DNA of 64,000 nucleotides, taken from Isoperla grammatica (Eukaryota > Arthropoda > Insecta > Plecoptera > Perlodidae). This document shows, piece by piece, positions 47,411-58,359 of this stretch; the stretch's first letter is position 1; every line of letters begins with the position of its first letter. The DNA is taken from assembly GCA_945910005.1 (NCBI GenBank), contig CAMDTW010000436.1, positions 1-64,000 of the forward strand, read 5' to 3'. The notes under the pieces were generated by a model. That model had not been told where the DNA came from and did not search any database. It worked only from the letters and a program-made list of their open reading frames with translations. The position numbers and the translations under genes are program-made.

Positions 47411-48215
47411 GTCAGTTGTGCTAACCTATAGGTTATGTTGATATCAATCGGTTGGAGTGGTTTAGTATTGAGTACCGGAACTGGTACTACATAATTAAGC
47501 GAGCGTCTCCATTAGACCTTTATGGCACTTCGTTTTTTTTTTTTATGTCTGTCAATAGCGTTTGAACGGAAAGTCCGGTCAACTTGAAATTTGGACCATC
47601 CTCAAGCCTCGATGTGGATTGGAGGTGTTTAGTTTTGAGGCAAAATCGTTCGAAAAGTTACAAAGTTACACCATAGTTACTGCAAAATATTTTTCTGAAC
47701 AAAATGGCGGCAAAATGTGAGATAGCCATATTTTTCTAAAGCTTTTTCCGGTCACGAATATGTTCATTTTATTGCGATTTAATAAATATTGGCAAAGTTA
47801 CACAAAAGTTACTCAAAAATATTTTTCTGAAACACAGTAACAGCAAAATGTGAGGTGGCTATCTTATAGGGCTATCTTATAGTAAATTTTGGTCTGGTCA
47901 CGAATATACTAATTTAAACCCAATCGGATACGTATTAGAGGCAGAAATTACATTTCTATTGCTGTCAATAAGTGTTGGTAACGGTGGCGGACCATGTTGA
48001 AAACATGACAATGAAAATTCTTAGCAACGCACATTGCACTGCTTTCAACAATGTCGAAAAGTATAATAGCTATGGAAATTAGAAAAAATTTTGCAATGCG
48101 ATTCTTGAATTGTTGTTGTGGTTTTTTGTTTTTATTAGTTTTGAGAACTTTTCGCCACAAAGTTCGTAGATGGACGCGCTCGCTTATCAACGCGTCAAAC
48201 ATACCGTTTTCCTAG

Positions 48216-48221
48216 TTTATT
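48216..48221 (-). terminator. poly(A) signal for the YqaJ gene
   Basis: AATAAA on the minus strand, 55 bp beyond the stop codon at 48,276. Confidence 0.5.
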
Positions 48222-48275
48222 TCAATACGCCTTCTACATTTCCACTCGTATACACATATGTATATATACAGTATA

Positions 48276-50337
48276 CTACTGTGTACCCTTAAGAAGTATT
48301 GGAAATACAGCTTTTTTCCAGAAGTGTATACCATCTTCAATAATTTGTTCAATAAATTCTTGATCATAATTTACCATGTATGTTGTTACTTGTCTTGTTG
48401 ATTCAAAAGTGTGATCTGCGATACAAAAATATCCCTTTTGTTTTCCAGCCATGAGCATTTGGAGGTTAATCTGTGCTAAAAACTTTGGATTAATTTTACC
48501 ATTATTGACATATCGTTGTACTGATTTCTCAGAAGTAGGGCACTTTACTTCAACTACCACATCATCTCCTACAGCATCCGGAGAAGCTCCTAGCATTGGC
48601 CACTTAGGATTTAAAAGAAGGCCTTCTCTTCTTAACTTTTTTTTAATTTTGTTTGCAACAACTTCAATTACCTCTTTCTCTAGAGTTCTCCCGCGTTGCA
48701 TTGCCTCTGTGTCCTTTATCTTTTTAGCACCAAGTATGGCCTCCACCAAGGAACCTTTTAGTGTTTTGCACCTGGCAGCTTCGTAAATTTTCGATGCCGT
48801 TATTCTTCCATAACGCAACTCATACCACAACTTATTGTCTGCCTGACCTTGTGTCAATGAAGCCGCTTCATGACATAAAGATTCAGACATTAAAACACGA
48901 GCTGTATTTAAGAAATTTTGATATGTTAAATTTTCACTTTGTTTGTAGTGTGAAATTAATGAATGCATTGAGAGTCCTTGTGCAGGATTTTGTGGGTTGC
49001 CACTAAAATGTTTGATTAATTGACTGTTCACAGACCTTTTGGTACCCTCCTCAATAACTTCTCTTAAAAAGTCATTTTCAACATCATTTTCCTCCTGTGT
49101 TAGAGGTTCTTTATTAAATTCCTTAACTTCAATAAACTTCAATCCAGTACCTACTGTTGCAAGTTTACATTTTTTCCAGTAGCACTGGACTGAGGTGCAT
49201 GCAGGTTCTTCACTCCTTCGATGCAACCACATCAAGAATGCAATAGAATGTTTACATCCTCCTGCAATAAAACACACAATATTTGTGTCAGTGAACCGTA
49301 ATATTCCATATTGGTAACAGACCAGTAGGTACTAGATCTAGCCAGTAGCCACACATACCTACAGACGCCGCACAATCGTGACATTCTACGCTGATAATTT
49401 TTTCGTTTTCTTCGTCGAGTGTCAGTGTCACAGAATATCCTTTGGCTCGAACTCGGTGTTCGGGACACACTCTCCCTTTCACTGTACAGAGCGACTGCAC
49501 TCTTCGAACCTGCACATATCCCACTGCTGAATCTCCGTAACTTTCTCTACCTGATCTGCAGAAATGGAAAAAATAAGTTTGAATGGCAGTGAGAGAAACT
49601 CTGTAGGTAGGTCTTAAAATTGAATTTACATTTATGGCTACAGGGCTGTTTATAATTGGGGGTGGGGGGAATAGGTACGTGTGTCACAACATTTATGGAT
49701 AGTGCTATATCCTAATTCCTAAATCAATTTCCATATACCTTTAACTAGAAGACTAGACCTAGTTGTTTAGGGTTATCCTTATTCTATTTAAATATTAAGG
49801 TAGGGTCTAGTGTGACAGGCACGGGAATTGGACATTTAGTTTACTAGTAGAAGCCGTATGAAGGCCTAGGCTTATATACGTATACGTGGCATAGGCATTG
49901 GGTTCACTTTAAACAATAACAAATTGTCAAACACAATTTCGGACAAGGGATAGGCCTAGGCCTAGGCCTAGTACAAGGCCCACATTTGTGATGTTCTACG
50001 GCGCCTACCAAGGTCACCTGACGGGTGGAGGTTGATAATTAGTGACAGAAAATAGTAATAAAGAACGGGCAAGACTTTATCACACACTAATAATAATACA
50101 AGACTAGTTAAAGTAACGCCGAAGATATAACTGATTAGGCCTACCATCTTTTAGGCCTAGGCTATGAAAATATAGGTAACAAAGTTCATAATATTATGTA
50201 ACTTACCTCTCTGCTTTTACATTCTTCATTTCAGCTCTAACATGGTTGTCACTGTTGCCTAGATATTCGGCTACCATGAAACTATCTATTCGACATAAAT
50301 TATCCGATTGACCCTTTTTAAATCCTTGTTCCGTCAT
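48276..50337 (-). CDS. SWIM zinc finger-YqaJ exonuclease (3 exons)
   Basis: Minus-strand exons 50,337-50,207, 49,555-49,359 and 49,261-48,276. GTAAGT and GTATGT donors, TTCTGCAG and TTATTGCAG acceptors. Exon lengths 131, 197 and 986 nt sum to 438 codons in frame (437 aa). Residues about 1-60: MVAEYLGNSDNHV and KAERSGRESYGDSAVGYVQV. A SWIM-like zinc motif is completed exactly by the second splice (ECHDCAASVG + GCKH), then AFLMWLHRRSEEP. The C-terminal YqaJ domain shows RYGRITAS, MQRGRTLEKE, the acidic LGASPDAV, catalytic VEVKCP and AQINLQMLM. This is the metal-dependent lambda-exonuclease/PD-(D/E)XK fold that phages use to resect DNA ends. The role in transposition is inferred, perhaps processing of ends or of the donor break. 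Confidence 0.88.
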
Positions 50338-50637
50338 TGTCACGCTCACCTCACCGCTGTAGCTTTGAAGGCGCGGGCTAGCGTGCAGGCCGATGACGTC
50401 AAAAACGCGTCAGCCAATCCGTGCGCGTTTCTCAATAGTGAGGAAATTCAAATATTTACTGCTTTTTAACTCTGTTTTTACTCACTAGGTAATTGTTTTT
50501 TTTTGTAAAACGTATTTTTTTCGGATTCTGTACACAAAAAACTATGAACCTACATAGTTTAAAACCATATATGGAACTTATGCAAGTAGCCTATTCATTT
50601 GTTCCATTGTTGTCTGTTGGTGTTGCTAGTGCCCTAT

Positions 50638-52340
50638 CCAATATTCAGTGAGTGTTGGCCGGATCGCTCGCAACGCTCTCTGTGCACTTGTTTCGCCTAC
50701 CCATTTCACTAACTCACCAATAATATATTCATTTTAAACAAATAAATCGTGAATTGAAGGGGAGCTAGCTAGATAGGCAATGACGAGAAAGTGCCTGTTT
50801 GTGGCCGACTTTAAAGCATGAAAATTGTATGTGTAGATTACATTTGTTCGCTTCTCTGGTTGGAAACTGTTCCCTTACGGTGAATAATTTAAACAGGAAA
50901 CATCTCTGGCTTTTTAGTGGATGGAAATATGTAAAACTAGATTGCGAGTTGGCAAAGAGCTCTTTCATTCTAATAAGCAGTGAGAGAGAGAACACAACTC
51001 GGAATAAGACCTTGTTGAGGTCTTTGTCAAATGATATCGCATAACCGTTTTGACAAATTGACGTCGCTTGCTTTACTCTGGCAACTTATCAAGTGAGTAT
51101 ACAGTCTACGTCAAAAGCAGTGCAACATGATTGTGTTGGTGTTTTCTGAGTTATTGTGTTGTTTTGGCTGCAGCTGGAAGATATTTGCTTTTTTTCTCGC
51201 ATCACCGGCTTATCGCGAAAAGTGAAAAAGGCACAATTTTCTCTTTTGAGTTTGATTAATTTAATTTAACACTCATTTCTATTCCAACTTTAACATAGAT
51301 GATACATCATGCACACAAGTGCAGATCATACAAATACAAAATACAAAAATAAAAATTGTGCATATATAATACCAAATGTAAAAGGATAGTAGGAAGCCCA
51401 CAAAATCGAAGAGGATTTGCAGTAGACCTAAAATTAAAATATGAAAAAATATAATTTGCAGTATTATTCAAAATCCGAAACAATACTGTAAACTTTAGTG
51501 TGTCTAAAACAAAATCAGTAAATATGACTTGATCACTTTTCCTAGTAAGCCGACGAAATAGTATGAGTATGAAACTTGAAAGACTTAAAACCGCGCGCAA
51601 TTTAAATTTGTATTTTGATAATATGATTAATGTCTTGTAAACAGTGCATGTATTAAAAAATTGATGAATGATCACTTTGTTGTGGTTCCGCTACTGTTTA
51701 AGAGGCGACAAAACGAGGCCCCCCCCTTTTATTTTCCCTCTCTTCACCCATATACTCCTCCATCATTGTTCACCCCTTCATCCAATTCCCTTTCCCGACT
51801 GATGTCATATGATGACCTTACGGTTGAGTACATCGTTCATCATCAAATACGAATAAAACGAAATTTAAAAAAAACGAAGTTCCAATTTTATACCACGTAG
51901 CAGTTCAGTTTCATACAGCAACATTAATCACAGCCTTCCTTCTACTGCTCGGTAACGAAGATTACCATGTATCAACATGCACGACGAATAAACACACCGC
52001 CTACTAAAGCCCTCGACAAGACTCGACTCGGTGTAAATTGCTTTTACGTCGATTTCACTCTCTCGAGTGTTCGTCGGGAACGACTCGACTTTCTGTGCAT
52101 GTGTGGGATACGTATGCGACAGATTAAAACTCGTAGAGTTGATACAGATTAACGTGGTAAACGCAGTTGAAGTCTGGGATAGATAAATGGAGTGACGATT
52201 GGCTTTGTATATTTAATTATGGAGAGAGAGAGCTGCAGTCAGGAATTTAAAAAAACGCAATATGTTAAAAGTTTTTGGAAAGAGGATTCATTGTCTAGTT
52301 GCTCAAAATATTGAAACGTGCCGAAATGAAGGTATTTTAG
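50638..52340. other. no gene seen
   Basis: AT-rich sequence outside the transposon; small ORFs only. Confidence 0.4.
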
Positions 52341-52590
52341 TAATTTAAAAATAAATAAATACATTCACATTTAGAGTCTACCCACTCAGTAACAAGACCG
52401 TTTTTTAGTGGTGACTTTAATTTAAAGCGACTGAACCAACCCTGTAGGCTCCGAACACCGTCGACGAGTGAGCGATAACCAATCAAAGATCGATATTTCA
52501 AATATGAAAAATTTGAATCAGTGATTGGACAGTGCGAACACCCGCGGACAAATGCCAGAATCAACAAGGCCGATTCAGTTGCTTTAGTAT
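52341..52590. mobile_element. dispersed repeat with tetranucleotide tail, copy 2
   Basis: Inverse copy of 32,567-32,810. Here the tail is only about four TAAA units (52,346-52,362), compared with about 58 in copy 1. Confidence 0.6.
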
Positions 52591-53621
52591 GTTGAGAATG
52601 CTACAAAATACTGACAAGTTACTTTCATAACAATACCAATTATATTTGACTTTTCGTTCAAGTATTGATATCGTTACTGTTATTTTACAAATAAATTTAA
52701 GAGTTTTTGACTTTTTAATTAAAAAAATAACAACCGAATCGACTACAATATTGAAAATATTTTAATACAATCTCTATAACTCTTATGAAACCAAACTATC
52801 TTTATTTATCTATTTTTCAATATTATTTGTAGTGTCCTGTTAATTCATTCGTAACCCGAATACAGCAATTGGCAATTTTAAATTTGTTTGTCAAACACTA
52901 ACAAAAAGGTAAAAAGTTTTTTTTTTCGTGTAGGCACAGAGACAGATGAAAAAAAAGCACAACGGGGTTACGAGAATGTAAAATGACCGTAGCTTGGTGC
53001 GGTTTTAAACCCGTTCCCGTACGTTGACAATACAGCGCACTGTTGTATCGATCGAGCGAGTAATGGTTGTAGTACGGACGGCGGATGAGTTGTGTATCAC
53101 CCACCCAATGTTATGTAACACCTATAGTAGGCTAGATGCGCAGCCTAGCAACCACAAGCGTGTCAATTAGAAGCCATCTTGAATTGGGCAATTACTACAG
53201 GTGGGAATGGACGTCTCAAACGCGACTTTCTGCCGCTCGCAGCGCTAGCGGTACTGAAAGGTCCAAATTAGCATGTAAACTGCCCAATTCAAAATGGCTT
53301 CAATTGACCAGTTTCATCAACAGCGCTGCGGCGAGTTTTGGAAGCTCGCATATGACATAGATAACATTGAAGGCATAGGCGAAAACCCACTTATCTCGCT
53401 CTAGCTACGAAAATAATTTTTTTAGCGGGAGACTTATTTGAAAGCGTTTATAGGAACTACAATTCTACGTATTTCGAAAGTATTACGAAAAATCTACATG
53501 CAGCGATGAGGGAGTTATTGATCGTAAATGATCTTCTTGCGTGTGGCTGCTGCGCAAATCTCGCCTCTAAGGCGTGACCTTCTGTCGTATACGCAGGCTG
53601 AGCCGTCGCTGGTGTGCGTAA

Positions 53622-54130
53622 GGTCGACTAGCGAGATTTGAGTGAGATGCACATTTCAAACGAACAAGCCGCGCCAAGAAACCGTTGTACAACTAGCAAA
53701 TATGAAAATAGAACCTATCAACACGCTCATTGGATCTGATAGATCGGCAAATAGTGTACATCACCAAGCAAGTGTATTTTTTTCTTACGGTTGATTTCTT
53801 AATATGACAAACTGGTAATATAGCACTGAATTTAACATTCCGCCTCGATATGTTTATCACTTATTTGTATAATTCATTTTTTAACAAATGCTGTATACAT
53901 AGCCTACCAGACGTTTGTGAGAAGTTTAAAAATAATAAATAATTACACTTCCTTTGTATATAATTTACAAATCCCGAACCTAATATTGCACATTTAAGTC
54001 AACTTGACGCGCCGATCTGTCAGATCCAATGAGCGTGGTTCTATTTTCATATTTGCTAGTTGTACAACGGTTTCTTGGCGCGGCTTGTTCGTTTGAAATG
54101 TGCATCTCACTCAAATCTCGCTAGTCGACC
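53622..54130. mobile_element. 509-bp hairpin element in the left TIR arm
   Basis: GGTCGACTAGCGAGATTTGA is mirrored at 54,130. Arms are about 120 bp (53,622-53,748; 54,011-54,130). Flanks TAA/TTA suggest a 3-bp TWA target. The right arm of the host element at about 60,110 is the empty site. Confidence 0.85.
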
Positions 54131-54378
54131 TTAAGCGGCGTTTTCATGTGTCCGTCAGGCGCGACGCGACGCGACGAAAATTACACTCGACCAATCAGAA
54201 CGACGAATAAACTCGTCGCGCGACTAGAGCGAGCCCGCGACGAAAGTTGGAAATGTTTTAACTTTCATCGCATGGTTCGCGCGACGAGCTTCAAACAGAC
54301 CAATCACAACATTTGTTTACCTATATTTGGCGCCATCCACTGACTACCGAACATAACCTATTTGCCGTCCCTGTTATA

Positions 54379-54503
54379 ATGTCTGACGAAATGTTGATCG
54401 AGTTGATTGGAAGTAAATATCCATCTACACCATAAATACTACAAAGATAGAAATGTGAAGGCGAACTCCTGGCGGGAAATCTCTGAGATTCTACATATGA
54501 CAG
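54379..54503 (+). pseudogene. MADF-like domain exon, frameshifted
   Basis: ATG at 54,379 opens MSDEMLIELIGSKYPS, then a stop. A +1 or -1 shift continues KYYKDRNVKANSWREISE and ILHMTG up to a GTACGT donor at 54,504. The pattern (L-I-x-L-I...YP...YKDR...W.EI...L) is that of a MADF/Myb-SANT-like DNA-binding domain, common in the accessory proteins of Harbinger-type transposons. It lies just inside the left TIR, so the TIR may have held the promoter. The frameshift means this copy is not functional as read. Confidence 0.55.
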
Positions 54504-55405
54504 GTACGTGGTCTATGTTATTGCCCGAGTTTGACTAGGCCTAGGGCCTACCTACGCCTAGGCTAGGCCTAGTAGGCATGTTGACCATGATTACTATTGG
54601 CTCACTCTCTACATGACAAGTAACGAGTTGTATGTGCTCAAATTTTGACTAGGGTCTAGGCCCTAGTCTTAGGTATAGGGGTGGGCCTAGGCCCTAGTCT
54701 CAGGCCCTTAGTCTTAGGTATAGGCCTAGGCCCTAGTCTAAGGTAGACCTGTAGGGGTAGGCTAGGTCCCTAGGCATAGCCTGTTGACTAGCCTACGTTT
54801 ATAATACACGTTGCTGTCTTCTGTCACTGATGTAAACAGAAGGCAGCATGAAGAAAATTTCCGCTAAAACTATGTTAACAGGCGGTGAGGTGCAACTTGC
54901 ATGGCTGTGTGAAAGGTGGTCGCGCCATGGATTTATAATAGTACTTCGTACTGGATAGGCAGGTGTGTAGTGGGCAGTGTACGAGATTTTGGACCACGCC
55001 CCGCAAAGCTAGTCGGCCATATTTGTTGTTTACTTCTGACAGTCGTCGTGACCGCTGCATTTCACATGTTTCTTTCGTGCATATTTCAAAGGAAAATGTC
55101 CTTATTATAAGTAATATGTGACTGTTAAGTTATTGTTAATAGTTAATAATACACTATTGCCTAAGATAACTGGTCTACACAGGTATCAAAGTGGCCACCA
55201 GCTGAGTTCGGATAGGCGTAGGCCTACATTTACAATTATTTGGTAAATGAAGTAAATGCGTACATACCAAAGACAGTATGAAAGTATACAAGTCATTAGA
55301 CACGCGTACAACTAGCCTACTTCAAGTGTGGTTTAGTGCGTGAAGTGTGTTACCACCCAATCGAAGGCTTAGGGCCTATCCCATTCTTGATTTTGTTTCC
55401 TCAAG

Positions 55406-55515
55406 TGCAAAGTGACGCCGGGCCGAAGGCTGAACGACAAGCCCCGGGAAATATGGGTTCTGGATAAAGAAACGGATGGCTGCATATGTGCTGCTCATTG
55501 CACATGCATGGCAGG
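55406..55515 (+). pseudogene. SWIM zinc finger exon fragment
   Basis: Open frame from a CTCAAG acceptor to a GTAAGA donor. It reads CKVTPGRRLNDKP, then IWVLDKETDGCICAAHCTCM and AG. RLNDKP...W followed by HCTCMAG is the signature of the SWIM zinc finger region preceding YqaJ nuclease domains in many animal transposon proteins; the partner C-x-H should follow in the next exon. I did not find that exon nor a YqaJ domain before 60,058, so the gene appears truncated. Confidence 0.5.
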
Positions 55516-55668
55516 GTAAGAAATATTGTAATATAGTGATAAATGAATAGGTTTAGTTTAGGCCTCCTAAGCCATAGAAATTATACAAGGCCCTAGGCCT
55601 AGGCCTACCTAACCTAGGCCTAGGCCAGGCGTATCTGTAAAAAAGCATAGAAAAAAAGGGCTACAATC

Positions 55669-56115
55669 TGGGCTGCGTACCAAAGCTATGACTGGCAGTG
55701 ACTGAGATCCGTACCAACTTGATTCGCAGTTTACCTTGCAGTTACCCCTCCAGTCACTACGATGACTGGGTCGAAAAGATCCAGCTATCGTTGTCAAGGG
55801 GGGCGTAGCTAATAATTTTACTGCGAATTATGAATTTATAGACAATATTATATGGTTTAAATAGTAAGTGACATCACAACACCATACAATCTCAACTTAG
55901 AAGTCCCGTAAGAGTTAAATTATGAATGTAATGTTGTAAGGTTGATTAGCAGATGGCAAATGTTGCTTTTATGAATGACAATTTCTGCTGTTGTCTGCTT
56001 TCGCTGTGACTGTGACTGCAGCCCGTACCAGCTCCTGCGTTCACTGCGTTGACTGGGTTACCCCCACCACCAGTCACAGCCACAGTGAACGCAGTCAAAG
56101 TTGGTACGCAGCCCA
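55669..56115. mobile_element. small TIR element, TGGGCTGCGTACCAA ends
   Basis: TGGGCTGCGTACCAA at 55,669-55,683 is mirrored at 56,101-56,115. It lies directly downstream of the SWIM exon and may have contributed to loss of the gene. No ORF. Confidence 0.8.
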
Positions 56116-57222
56116 AGAATTGTAGTTATCCCCTACACCTAGGGTTGTTGCCAGGTAACAATAATTATTGTGTAAGGATTTGTTTTCTTTATGGGAAATA
56201 ACACGCATACAGAATGTAAACGTTTGCTCTGCCTTTAGCTTTATCAGACCTGGGCTTAATGTGCTTCCTAGTTTTAGTTTGCACACCAGCCAGGTCAGTG
56301 ATAGGATAGCAGCACTAGGTGATCATATAACTCGTTTACGATATAAACCGTTGATTAATCATTCTCAAGCTGTAGGCTGGTTTAATCTTCAAACCTAGAT
56401 CGCATACAATTTTTGATAGAAGGTTTGGAAGGAATAGAAGGCTACATTTTCGTTGTAAACTAGGATTGTACCATTGAGTTTGTTAATTAGCCCAATGATT
56501 GTACTGTGTGGTGAATGTCAACAGCACAGGCTAACAAAAAATTCTATATCAATGTAGTTCACAATATGTCGGATTTAGACGAGTTTGTGCAAAATGACAG
56601 GATCAGGTTTACTCCAATCAATAAAATATAAGCTCATATTTAAGTTCATGTTTATTTTAAATATTTGCAAAATTTAATAGTTAAAAAATGTATCTAGGTA
56701 GGTCTCTAACCTATTCTTATGTTACAGGTAGAATGTAAGAAAGCTGAAGAACTACAACTTTGCTAGACATACACACCATGTAGGTGGCATCAATAAATGT
56801 AAACGAGCCACTCGTTTATGTAGAGCCGACACCAATTGAAGGAAACCATAGAAAATACAAAGTTATTTGAAGCAAAAATAAAGAAAATAGTACCCACTGC
56901 AGTATATTTTGCTCTAACACTAGACAGCGATTCCGATTCGGGGGAATCTACTCCGTCACGAGAAAATGCTGAGTGATAGGCCTTATATAAAGATAAAATT
57001 ATCTATATGTAATATATGACATATAATATACCAAAATGCTATGACTTTATTTAATAAGCTGAGACGAAGTTTGGTTGAAATGATCATTATCTGGTCTTTA
57101 ATCTTGACTGAATGAAAATTGGCCATTAATGGGGCTACATATGAAACTAAAGTCTGAAATAATTCATATGAAACAAGGCTAGTATAAAAGTGAACCAAAT
57201 TGTCTGACATCTGGTGTGCTTT

Positions 57223-58359
57223 CTAACAGTTTTCGTTAATTATTTTAGTCAGGTCATTGTTTTCTTCTTGACGTTTTTGTACGTCTGCTAGCAGCTCTTT
57301 GTTTCGGTTTTTGAGGAAATTATTCCTAGCTCAGTCAGTGGATCACCCCGATCCACAGCAGTCATGGTTCCTTAAAAAAAGAACAGTTACAATTACAACT
57401 TTAGATGAATAAGATGGATTTTAATTAAAAATTAATTACTTAAAGCATGGGTACCTACATTTAACGTACCGTACGTATGTACATATTAATTTTTTACTAG
57501 GCATATAGAAAAATAAATTTTTGAGTTGTTGGTTACTGATAAATGATAATTAAGTCAATATAGGCCCTACAATCATTGAGTATGCAACAATTCTGTATCA
57601 TGTACTGAATAAAACAATTTGATTTGAGTAAAACTTGCACTATTTTAATATCTATGACTTACCCTGAGTAGTGAATGGTTCCTCTGTAGGTATAATCATT
57701 AATTCACCAGGATGTTGATTCACTGGGAGTTCGGCCTGGTAGTGGTCATCAACCTCTGGCTGGTTAAGGATGGTTGGAGCTGAACCAGGCCTGGGGGTTA
57801 AATAAATAAATACCTAAATAAATAAATATATAAATAAATATATAAATAAATAAATAATACTACTGAATGTAATTATATGTATTCTTGTATGTGTGAGAAT
57901 AAAATGGAATTTATTATTATTAGGCCTATATTATTAAAGGCCTAATAATAAAGCTAAATGGTAGGTCAAAAATGTTATTATGTGTGTACTCTGGCTACCA
58001 ACCAAAGATCATACCAGTTCTGAATCTGATGGAAGATTGATCTCTCTTATTATGAAAAAGTAGGCCTAATCACTGAGTGTGATTTGGCTACCTACTGTAA
58101 GTTTTGTACTGAAAATAACTTACCATCAGTGTTGATGTGAATCTTTTGACCGGCTGTAAAATGTCATCTTTTAAGCGGAACTTGTGGCATGTAGACCAGA
58201 AGTCTTCTATATTCTTGCATTTTAGTAGAGATGTTGCCTGAACACACCAATCATCCAGAGCTTGTGATGAATCTTCAGAAGCAGCTACAGCTACTTTGAA
58301 GTGAAGAGATGTAACTTCCAATAAAATATTTTTTATTTCCAATTCCATGTCTGAGTTGG
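57223..58359 (-). pseudogene. degraded multi-exon gene of unknown function
   Basis: Three minus-strand segments have splice-like edges. 58,359-58,124 (TATATTTCAG acceptor, ATG at 58,348, GTAAGT donor) encodes an acidic helical stretch including LEIKNILLEVTSLHFKV and FWSTCHKFRLKDDIL. 57,790-57,663 (AACCCCCAG, GTAAGT) is Pro/Glu-rich. 57,370 down to 57,298 or 57,223 ends either at an early TAG or, in a shifted frame, in a charged coiled coil (NKELLADVQKRQEENNDL). The first junction is out of phase, so an indel or missing exon is likely. A possible non-coding 5' exon with a GTAAGT donor lies at about 59,900-59,825 next to the right TIR. No family recognised. Confidence 0.35.

Larger units (their letters stand above)
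42344..50635. mobile_element. 8.3-kb two-gene DNA transposon (ISL2EU-like)
   Basis: The left end AGGGCACTAGCAACACC (42,344) and right end GGTGTTGCTAGTGCCCT (ending 50,635) are inverted repeats of about 58 bp including ATAGGCTACTTGCATAA. The left copy is interrupted by about 220 bp shared with the MITEs. AT flanks both sides (42,342-42,343 and 50,636-50,637), a 2-bp target duplication. Inside are two convergent spliced genes: a THAP-DDE transposase (+) and a SWIM-YqaJ nuclease (-). Both reading frames are intact across inferred introns. The combination of AT target, AG... end, THAP-DDE and YqaJ partner fits the ISL2EU/IS4EU superfamily as I recall it. Confidence 0.88.
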
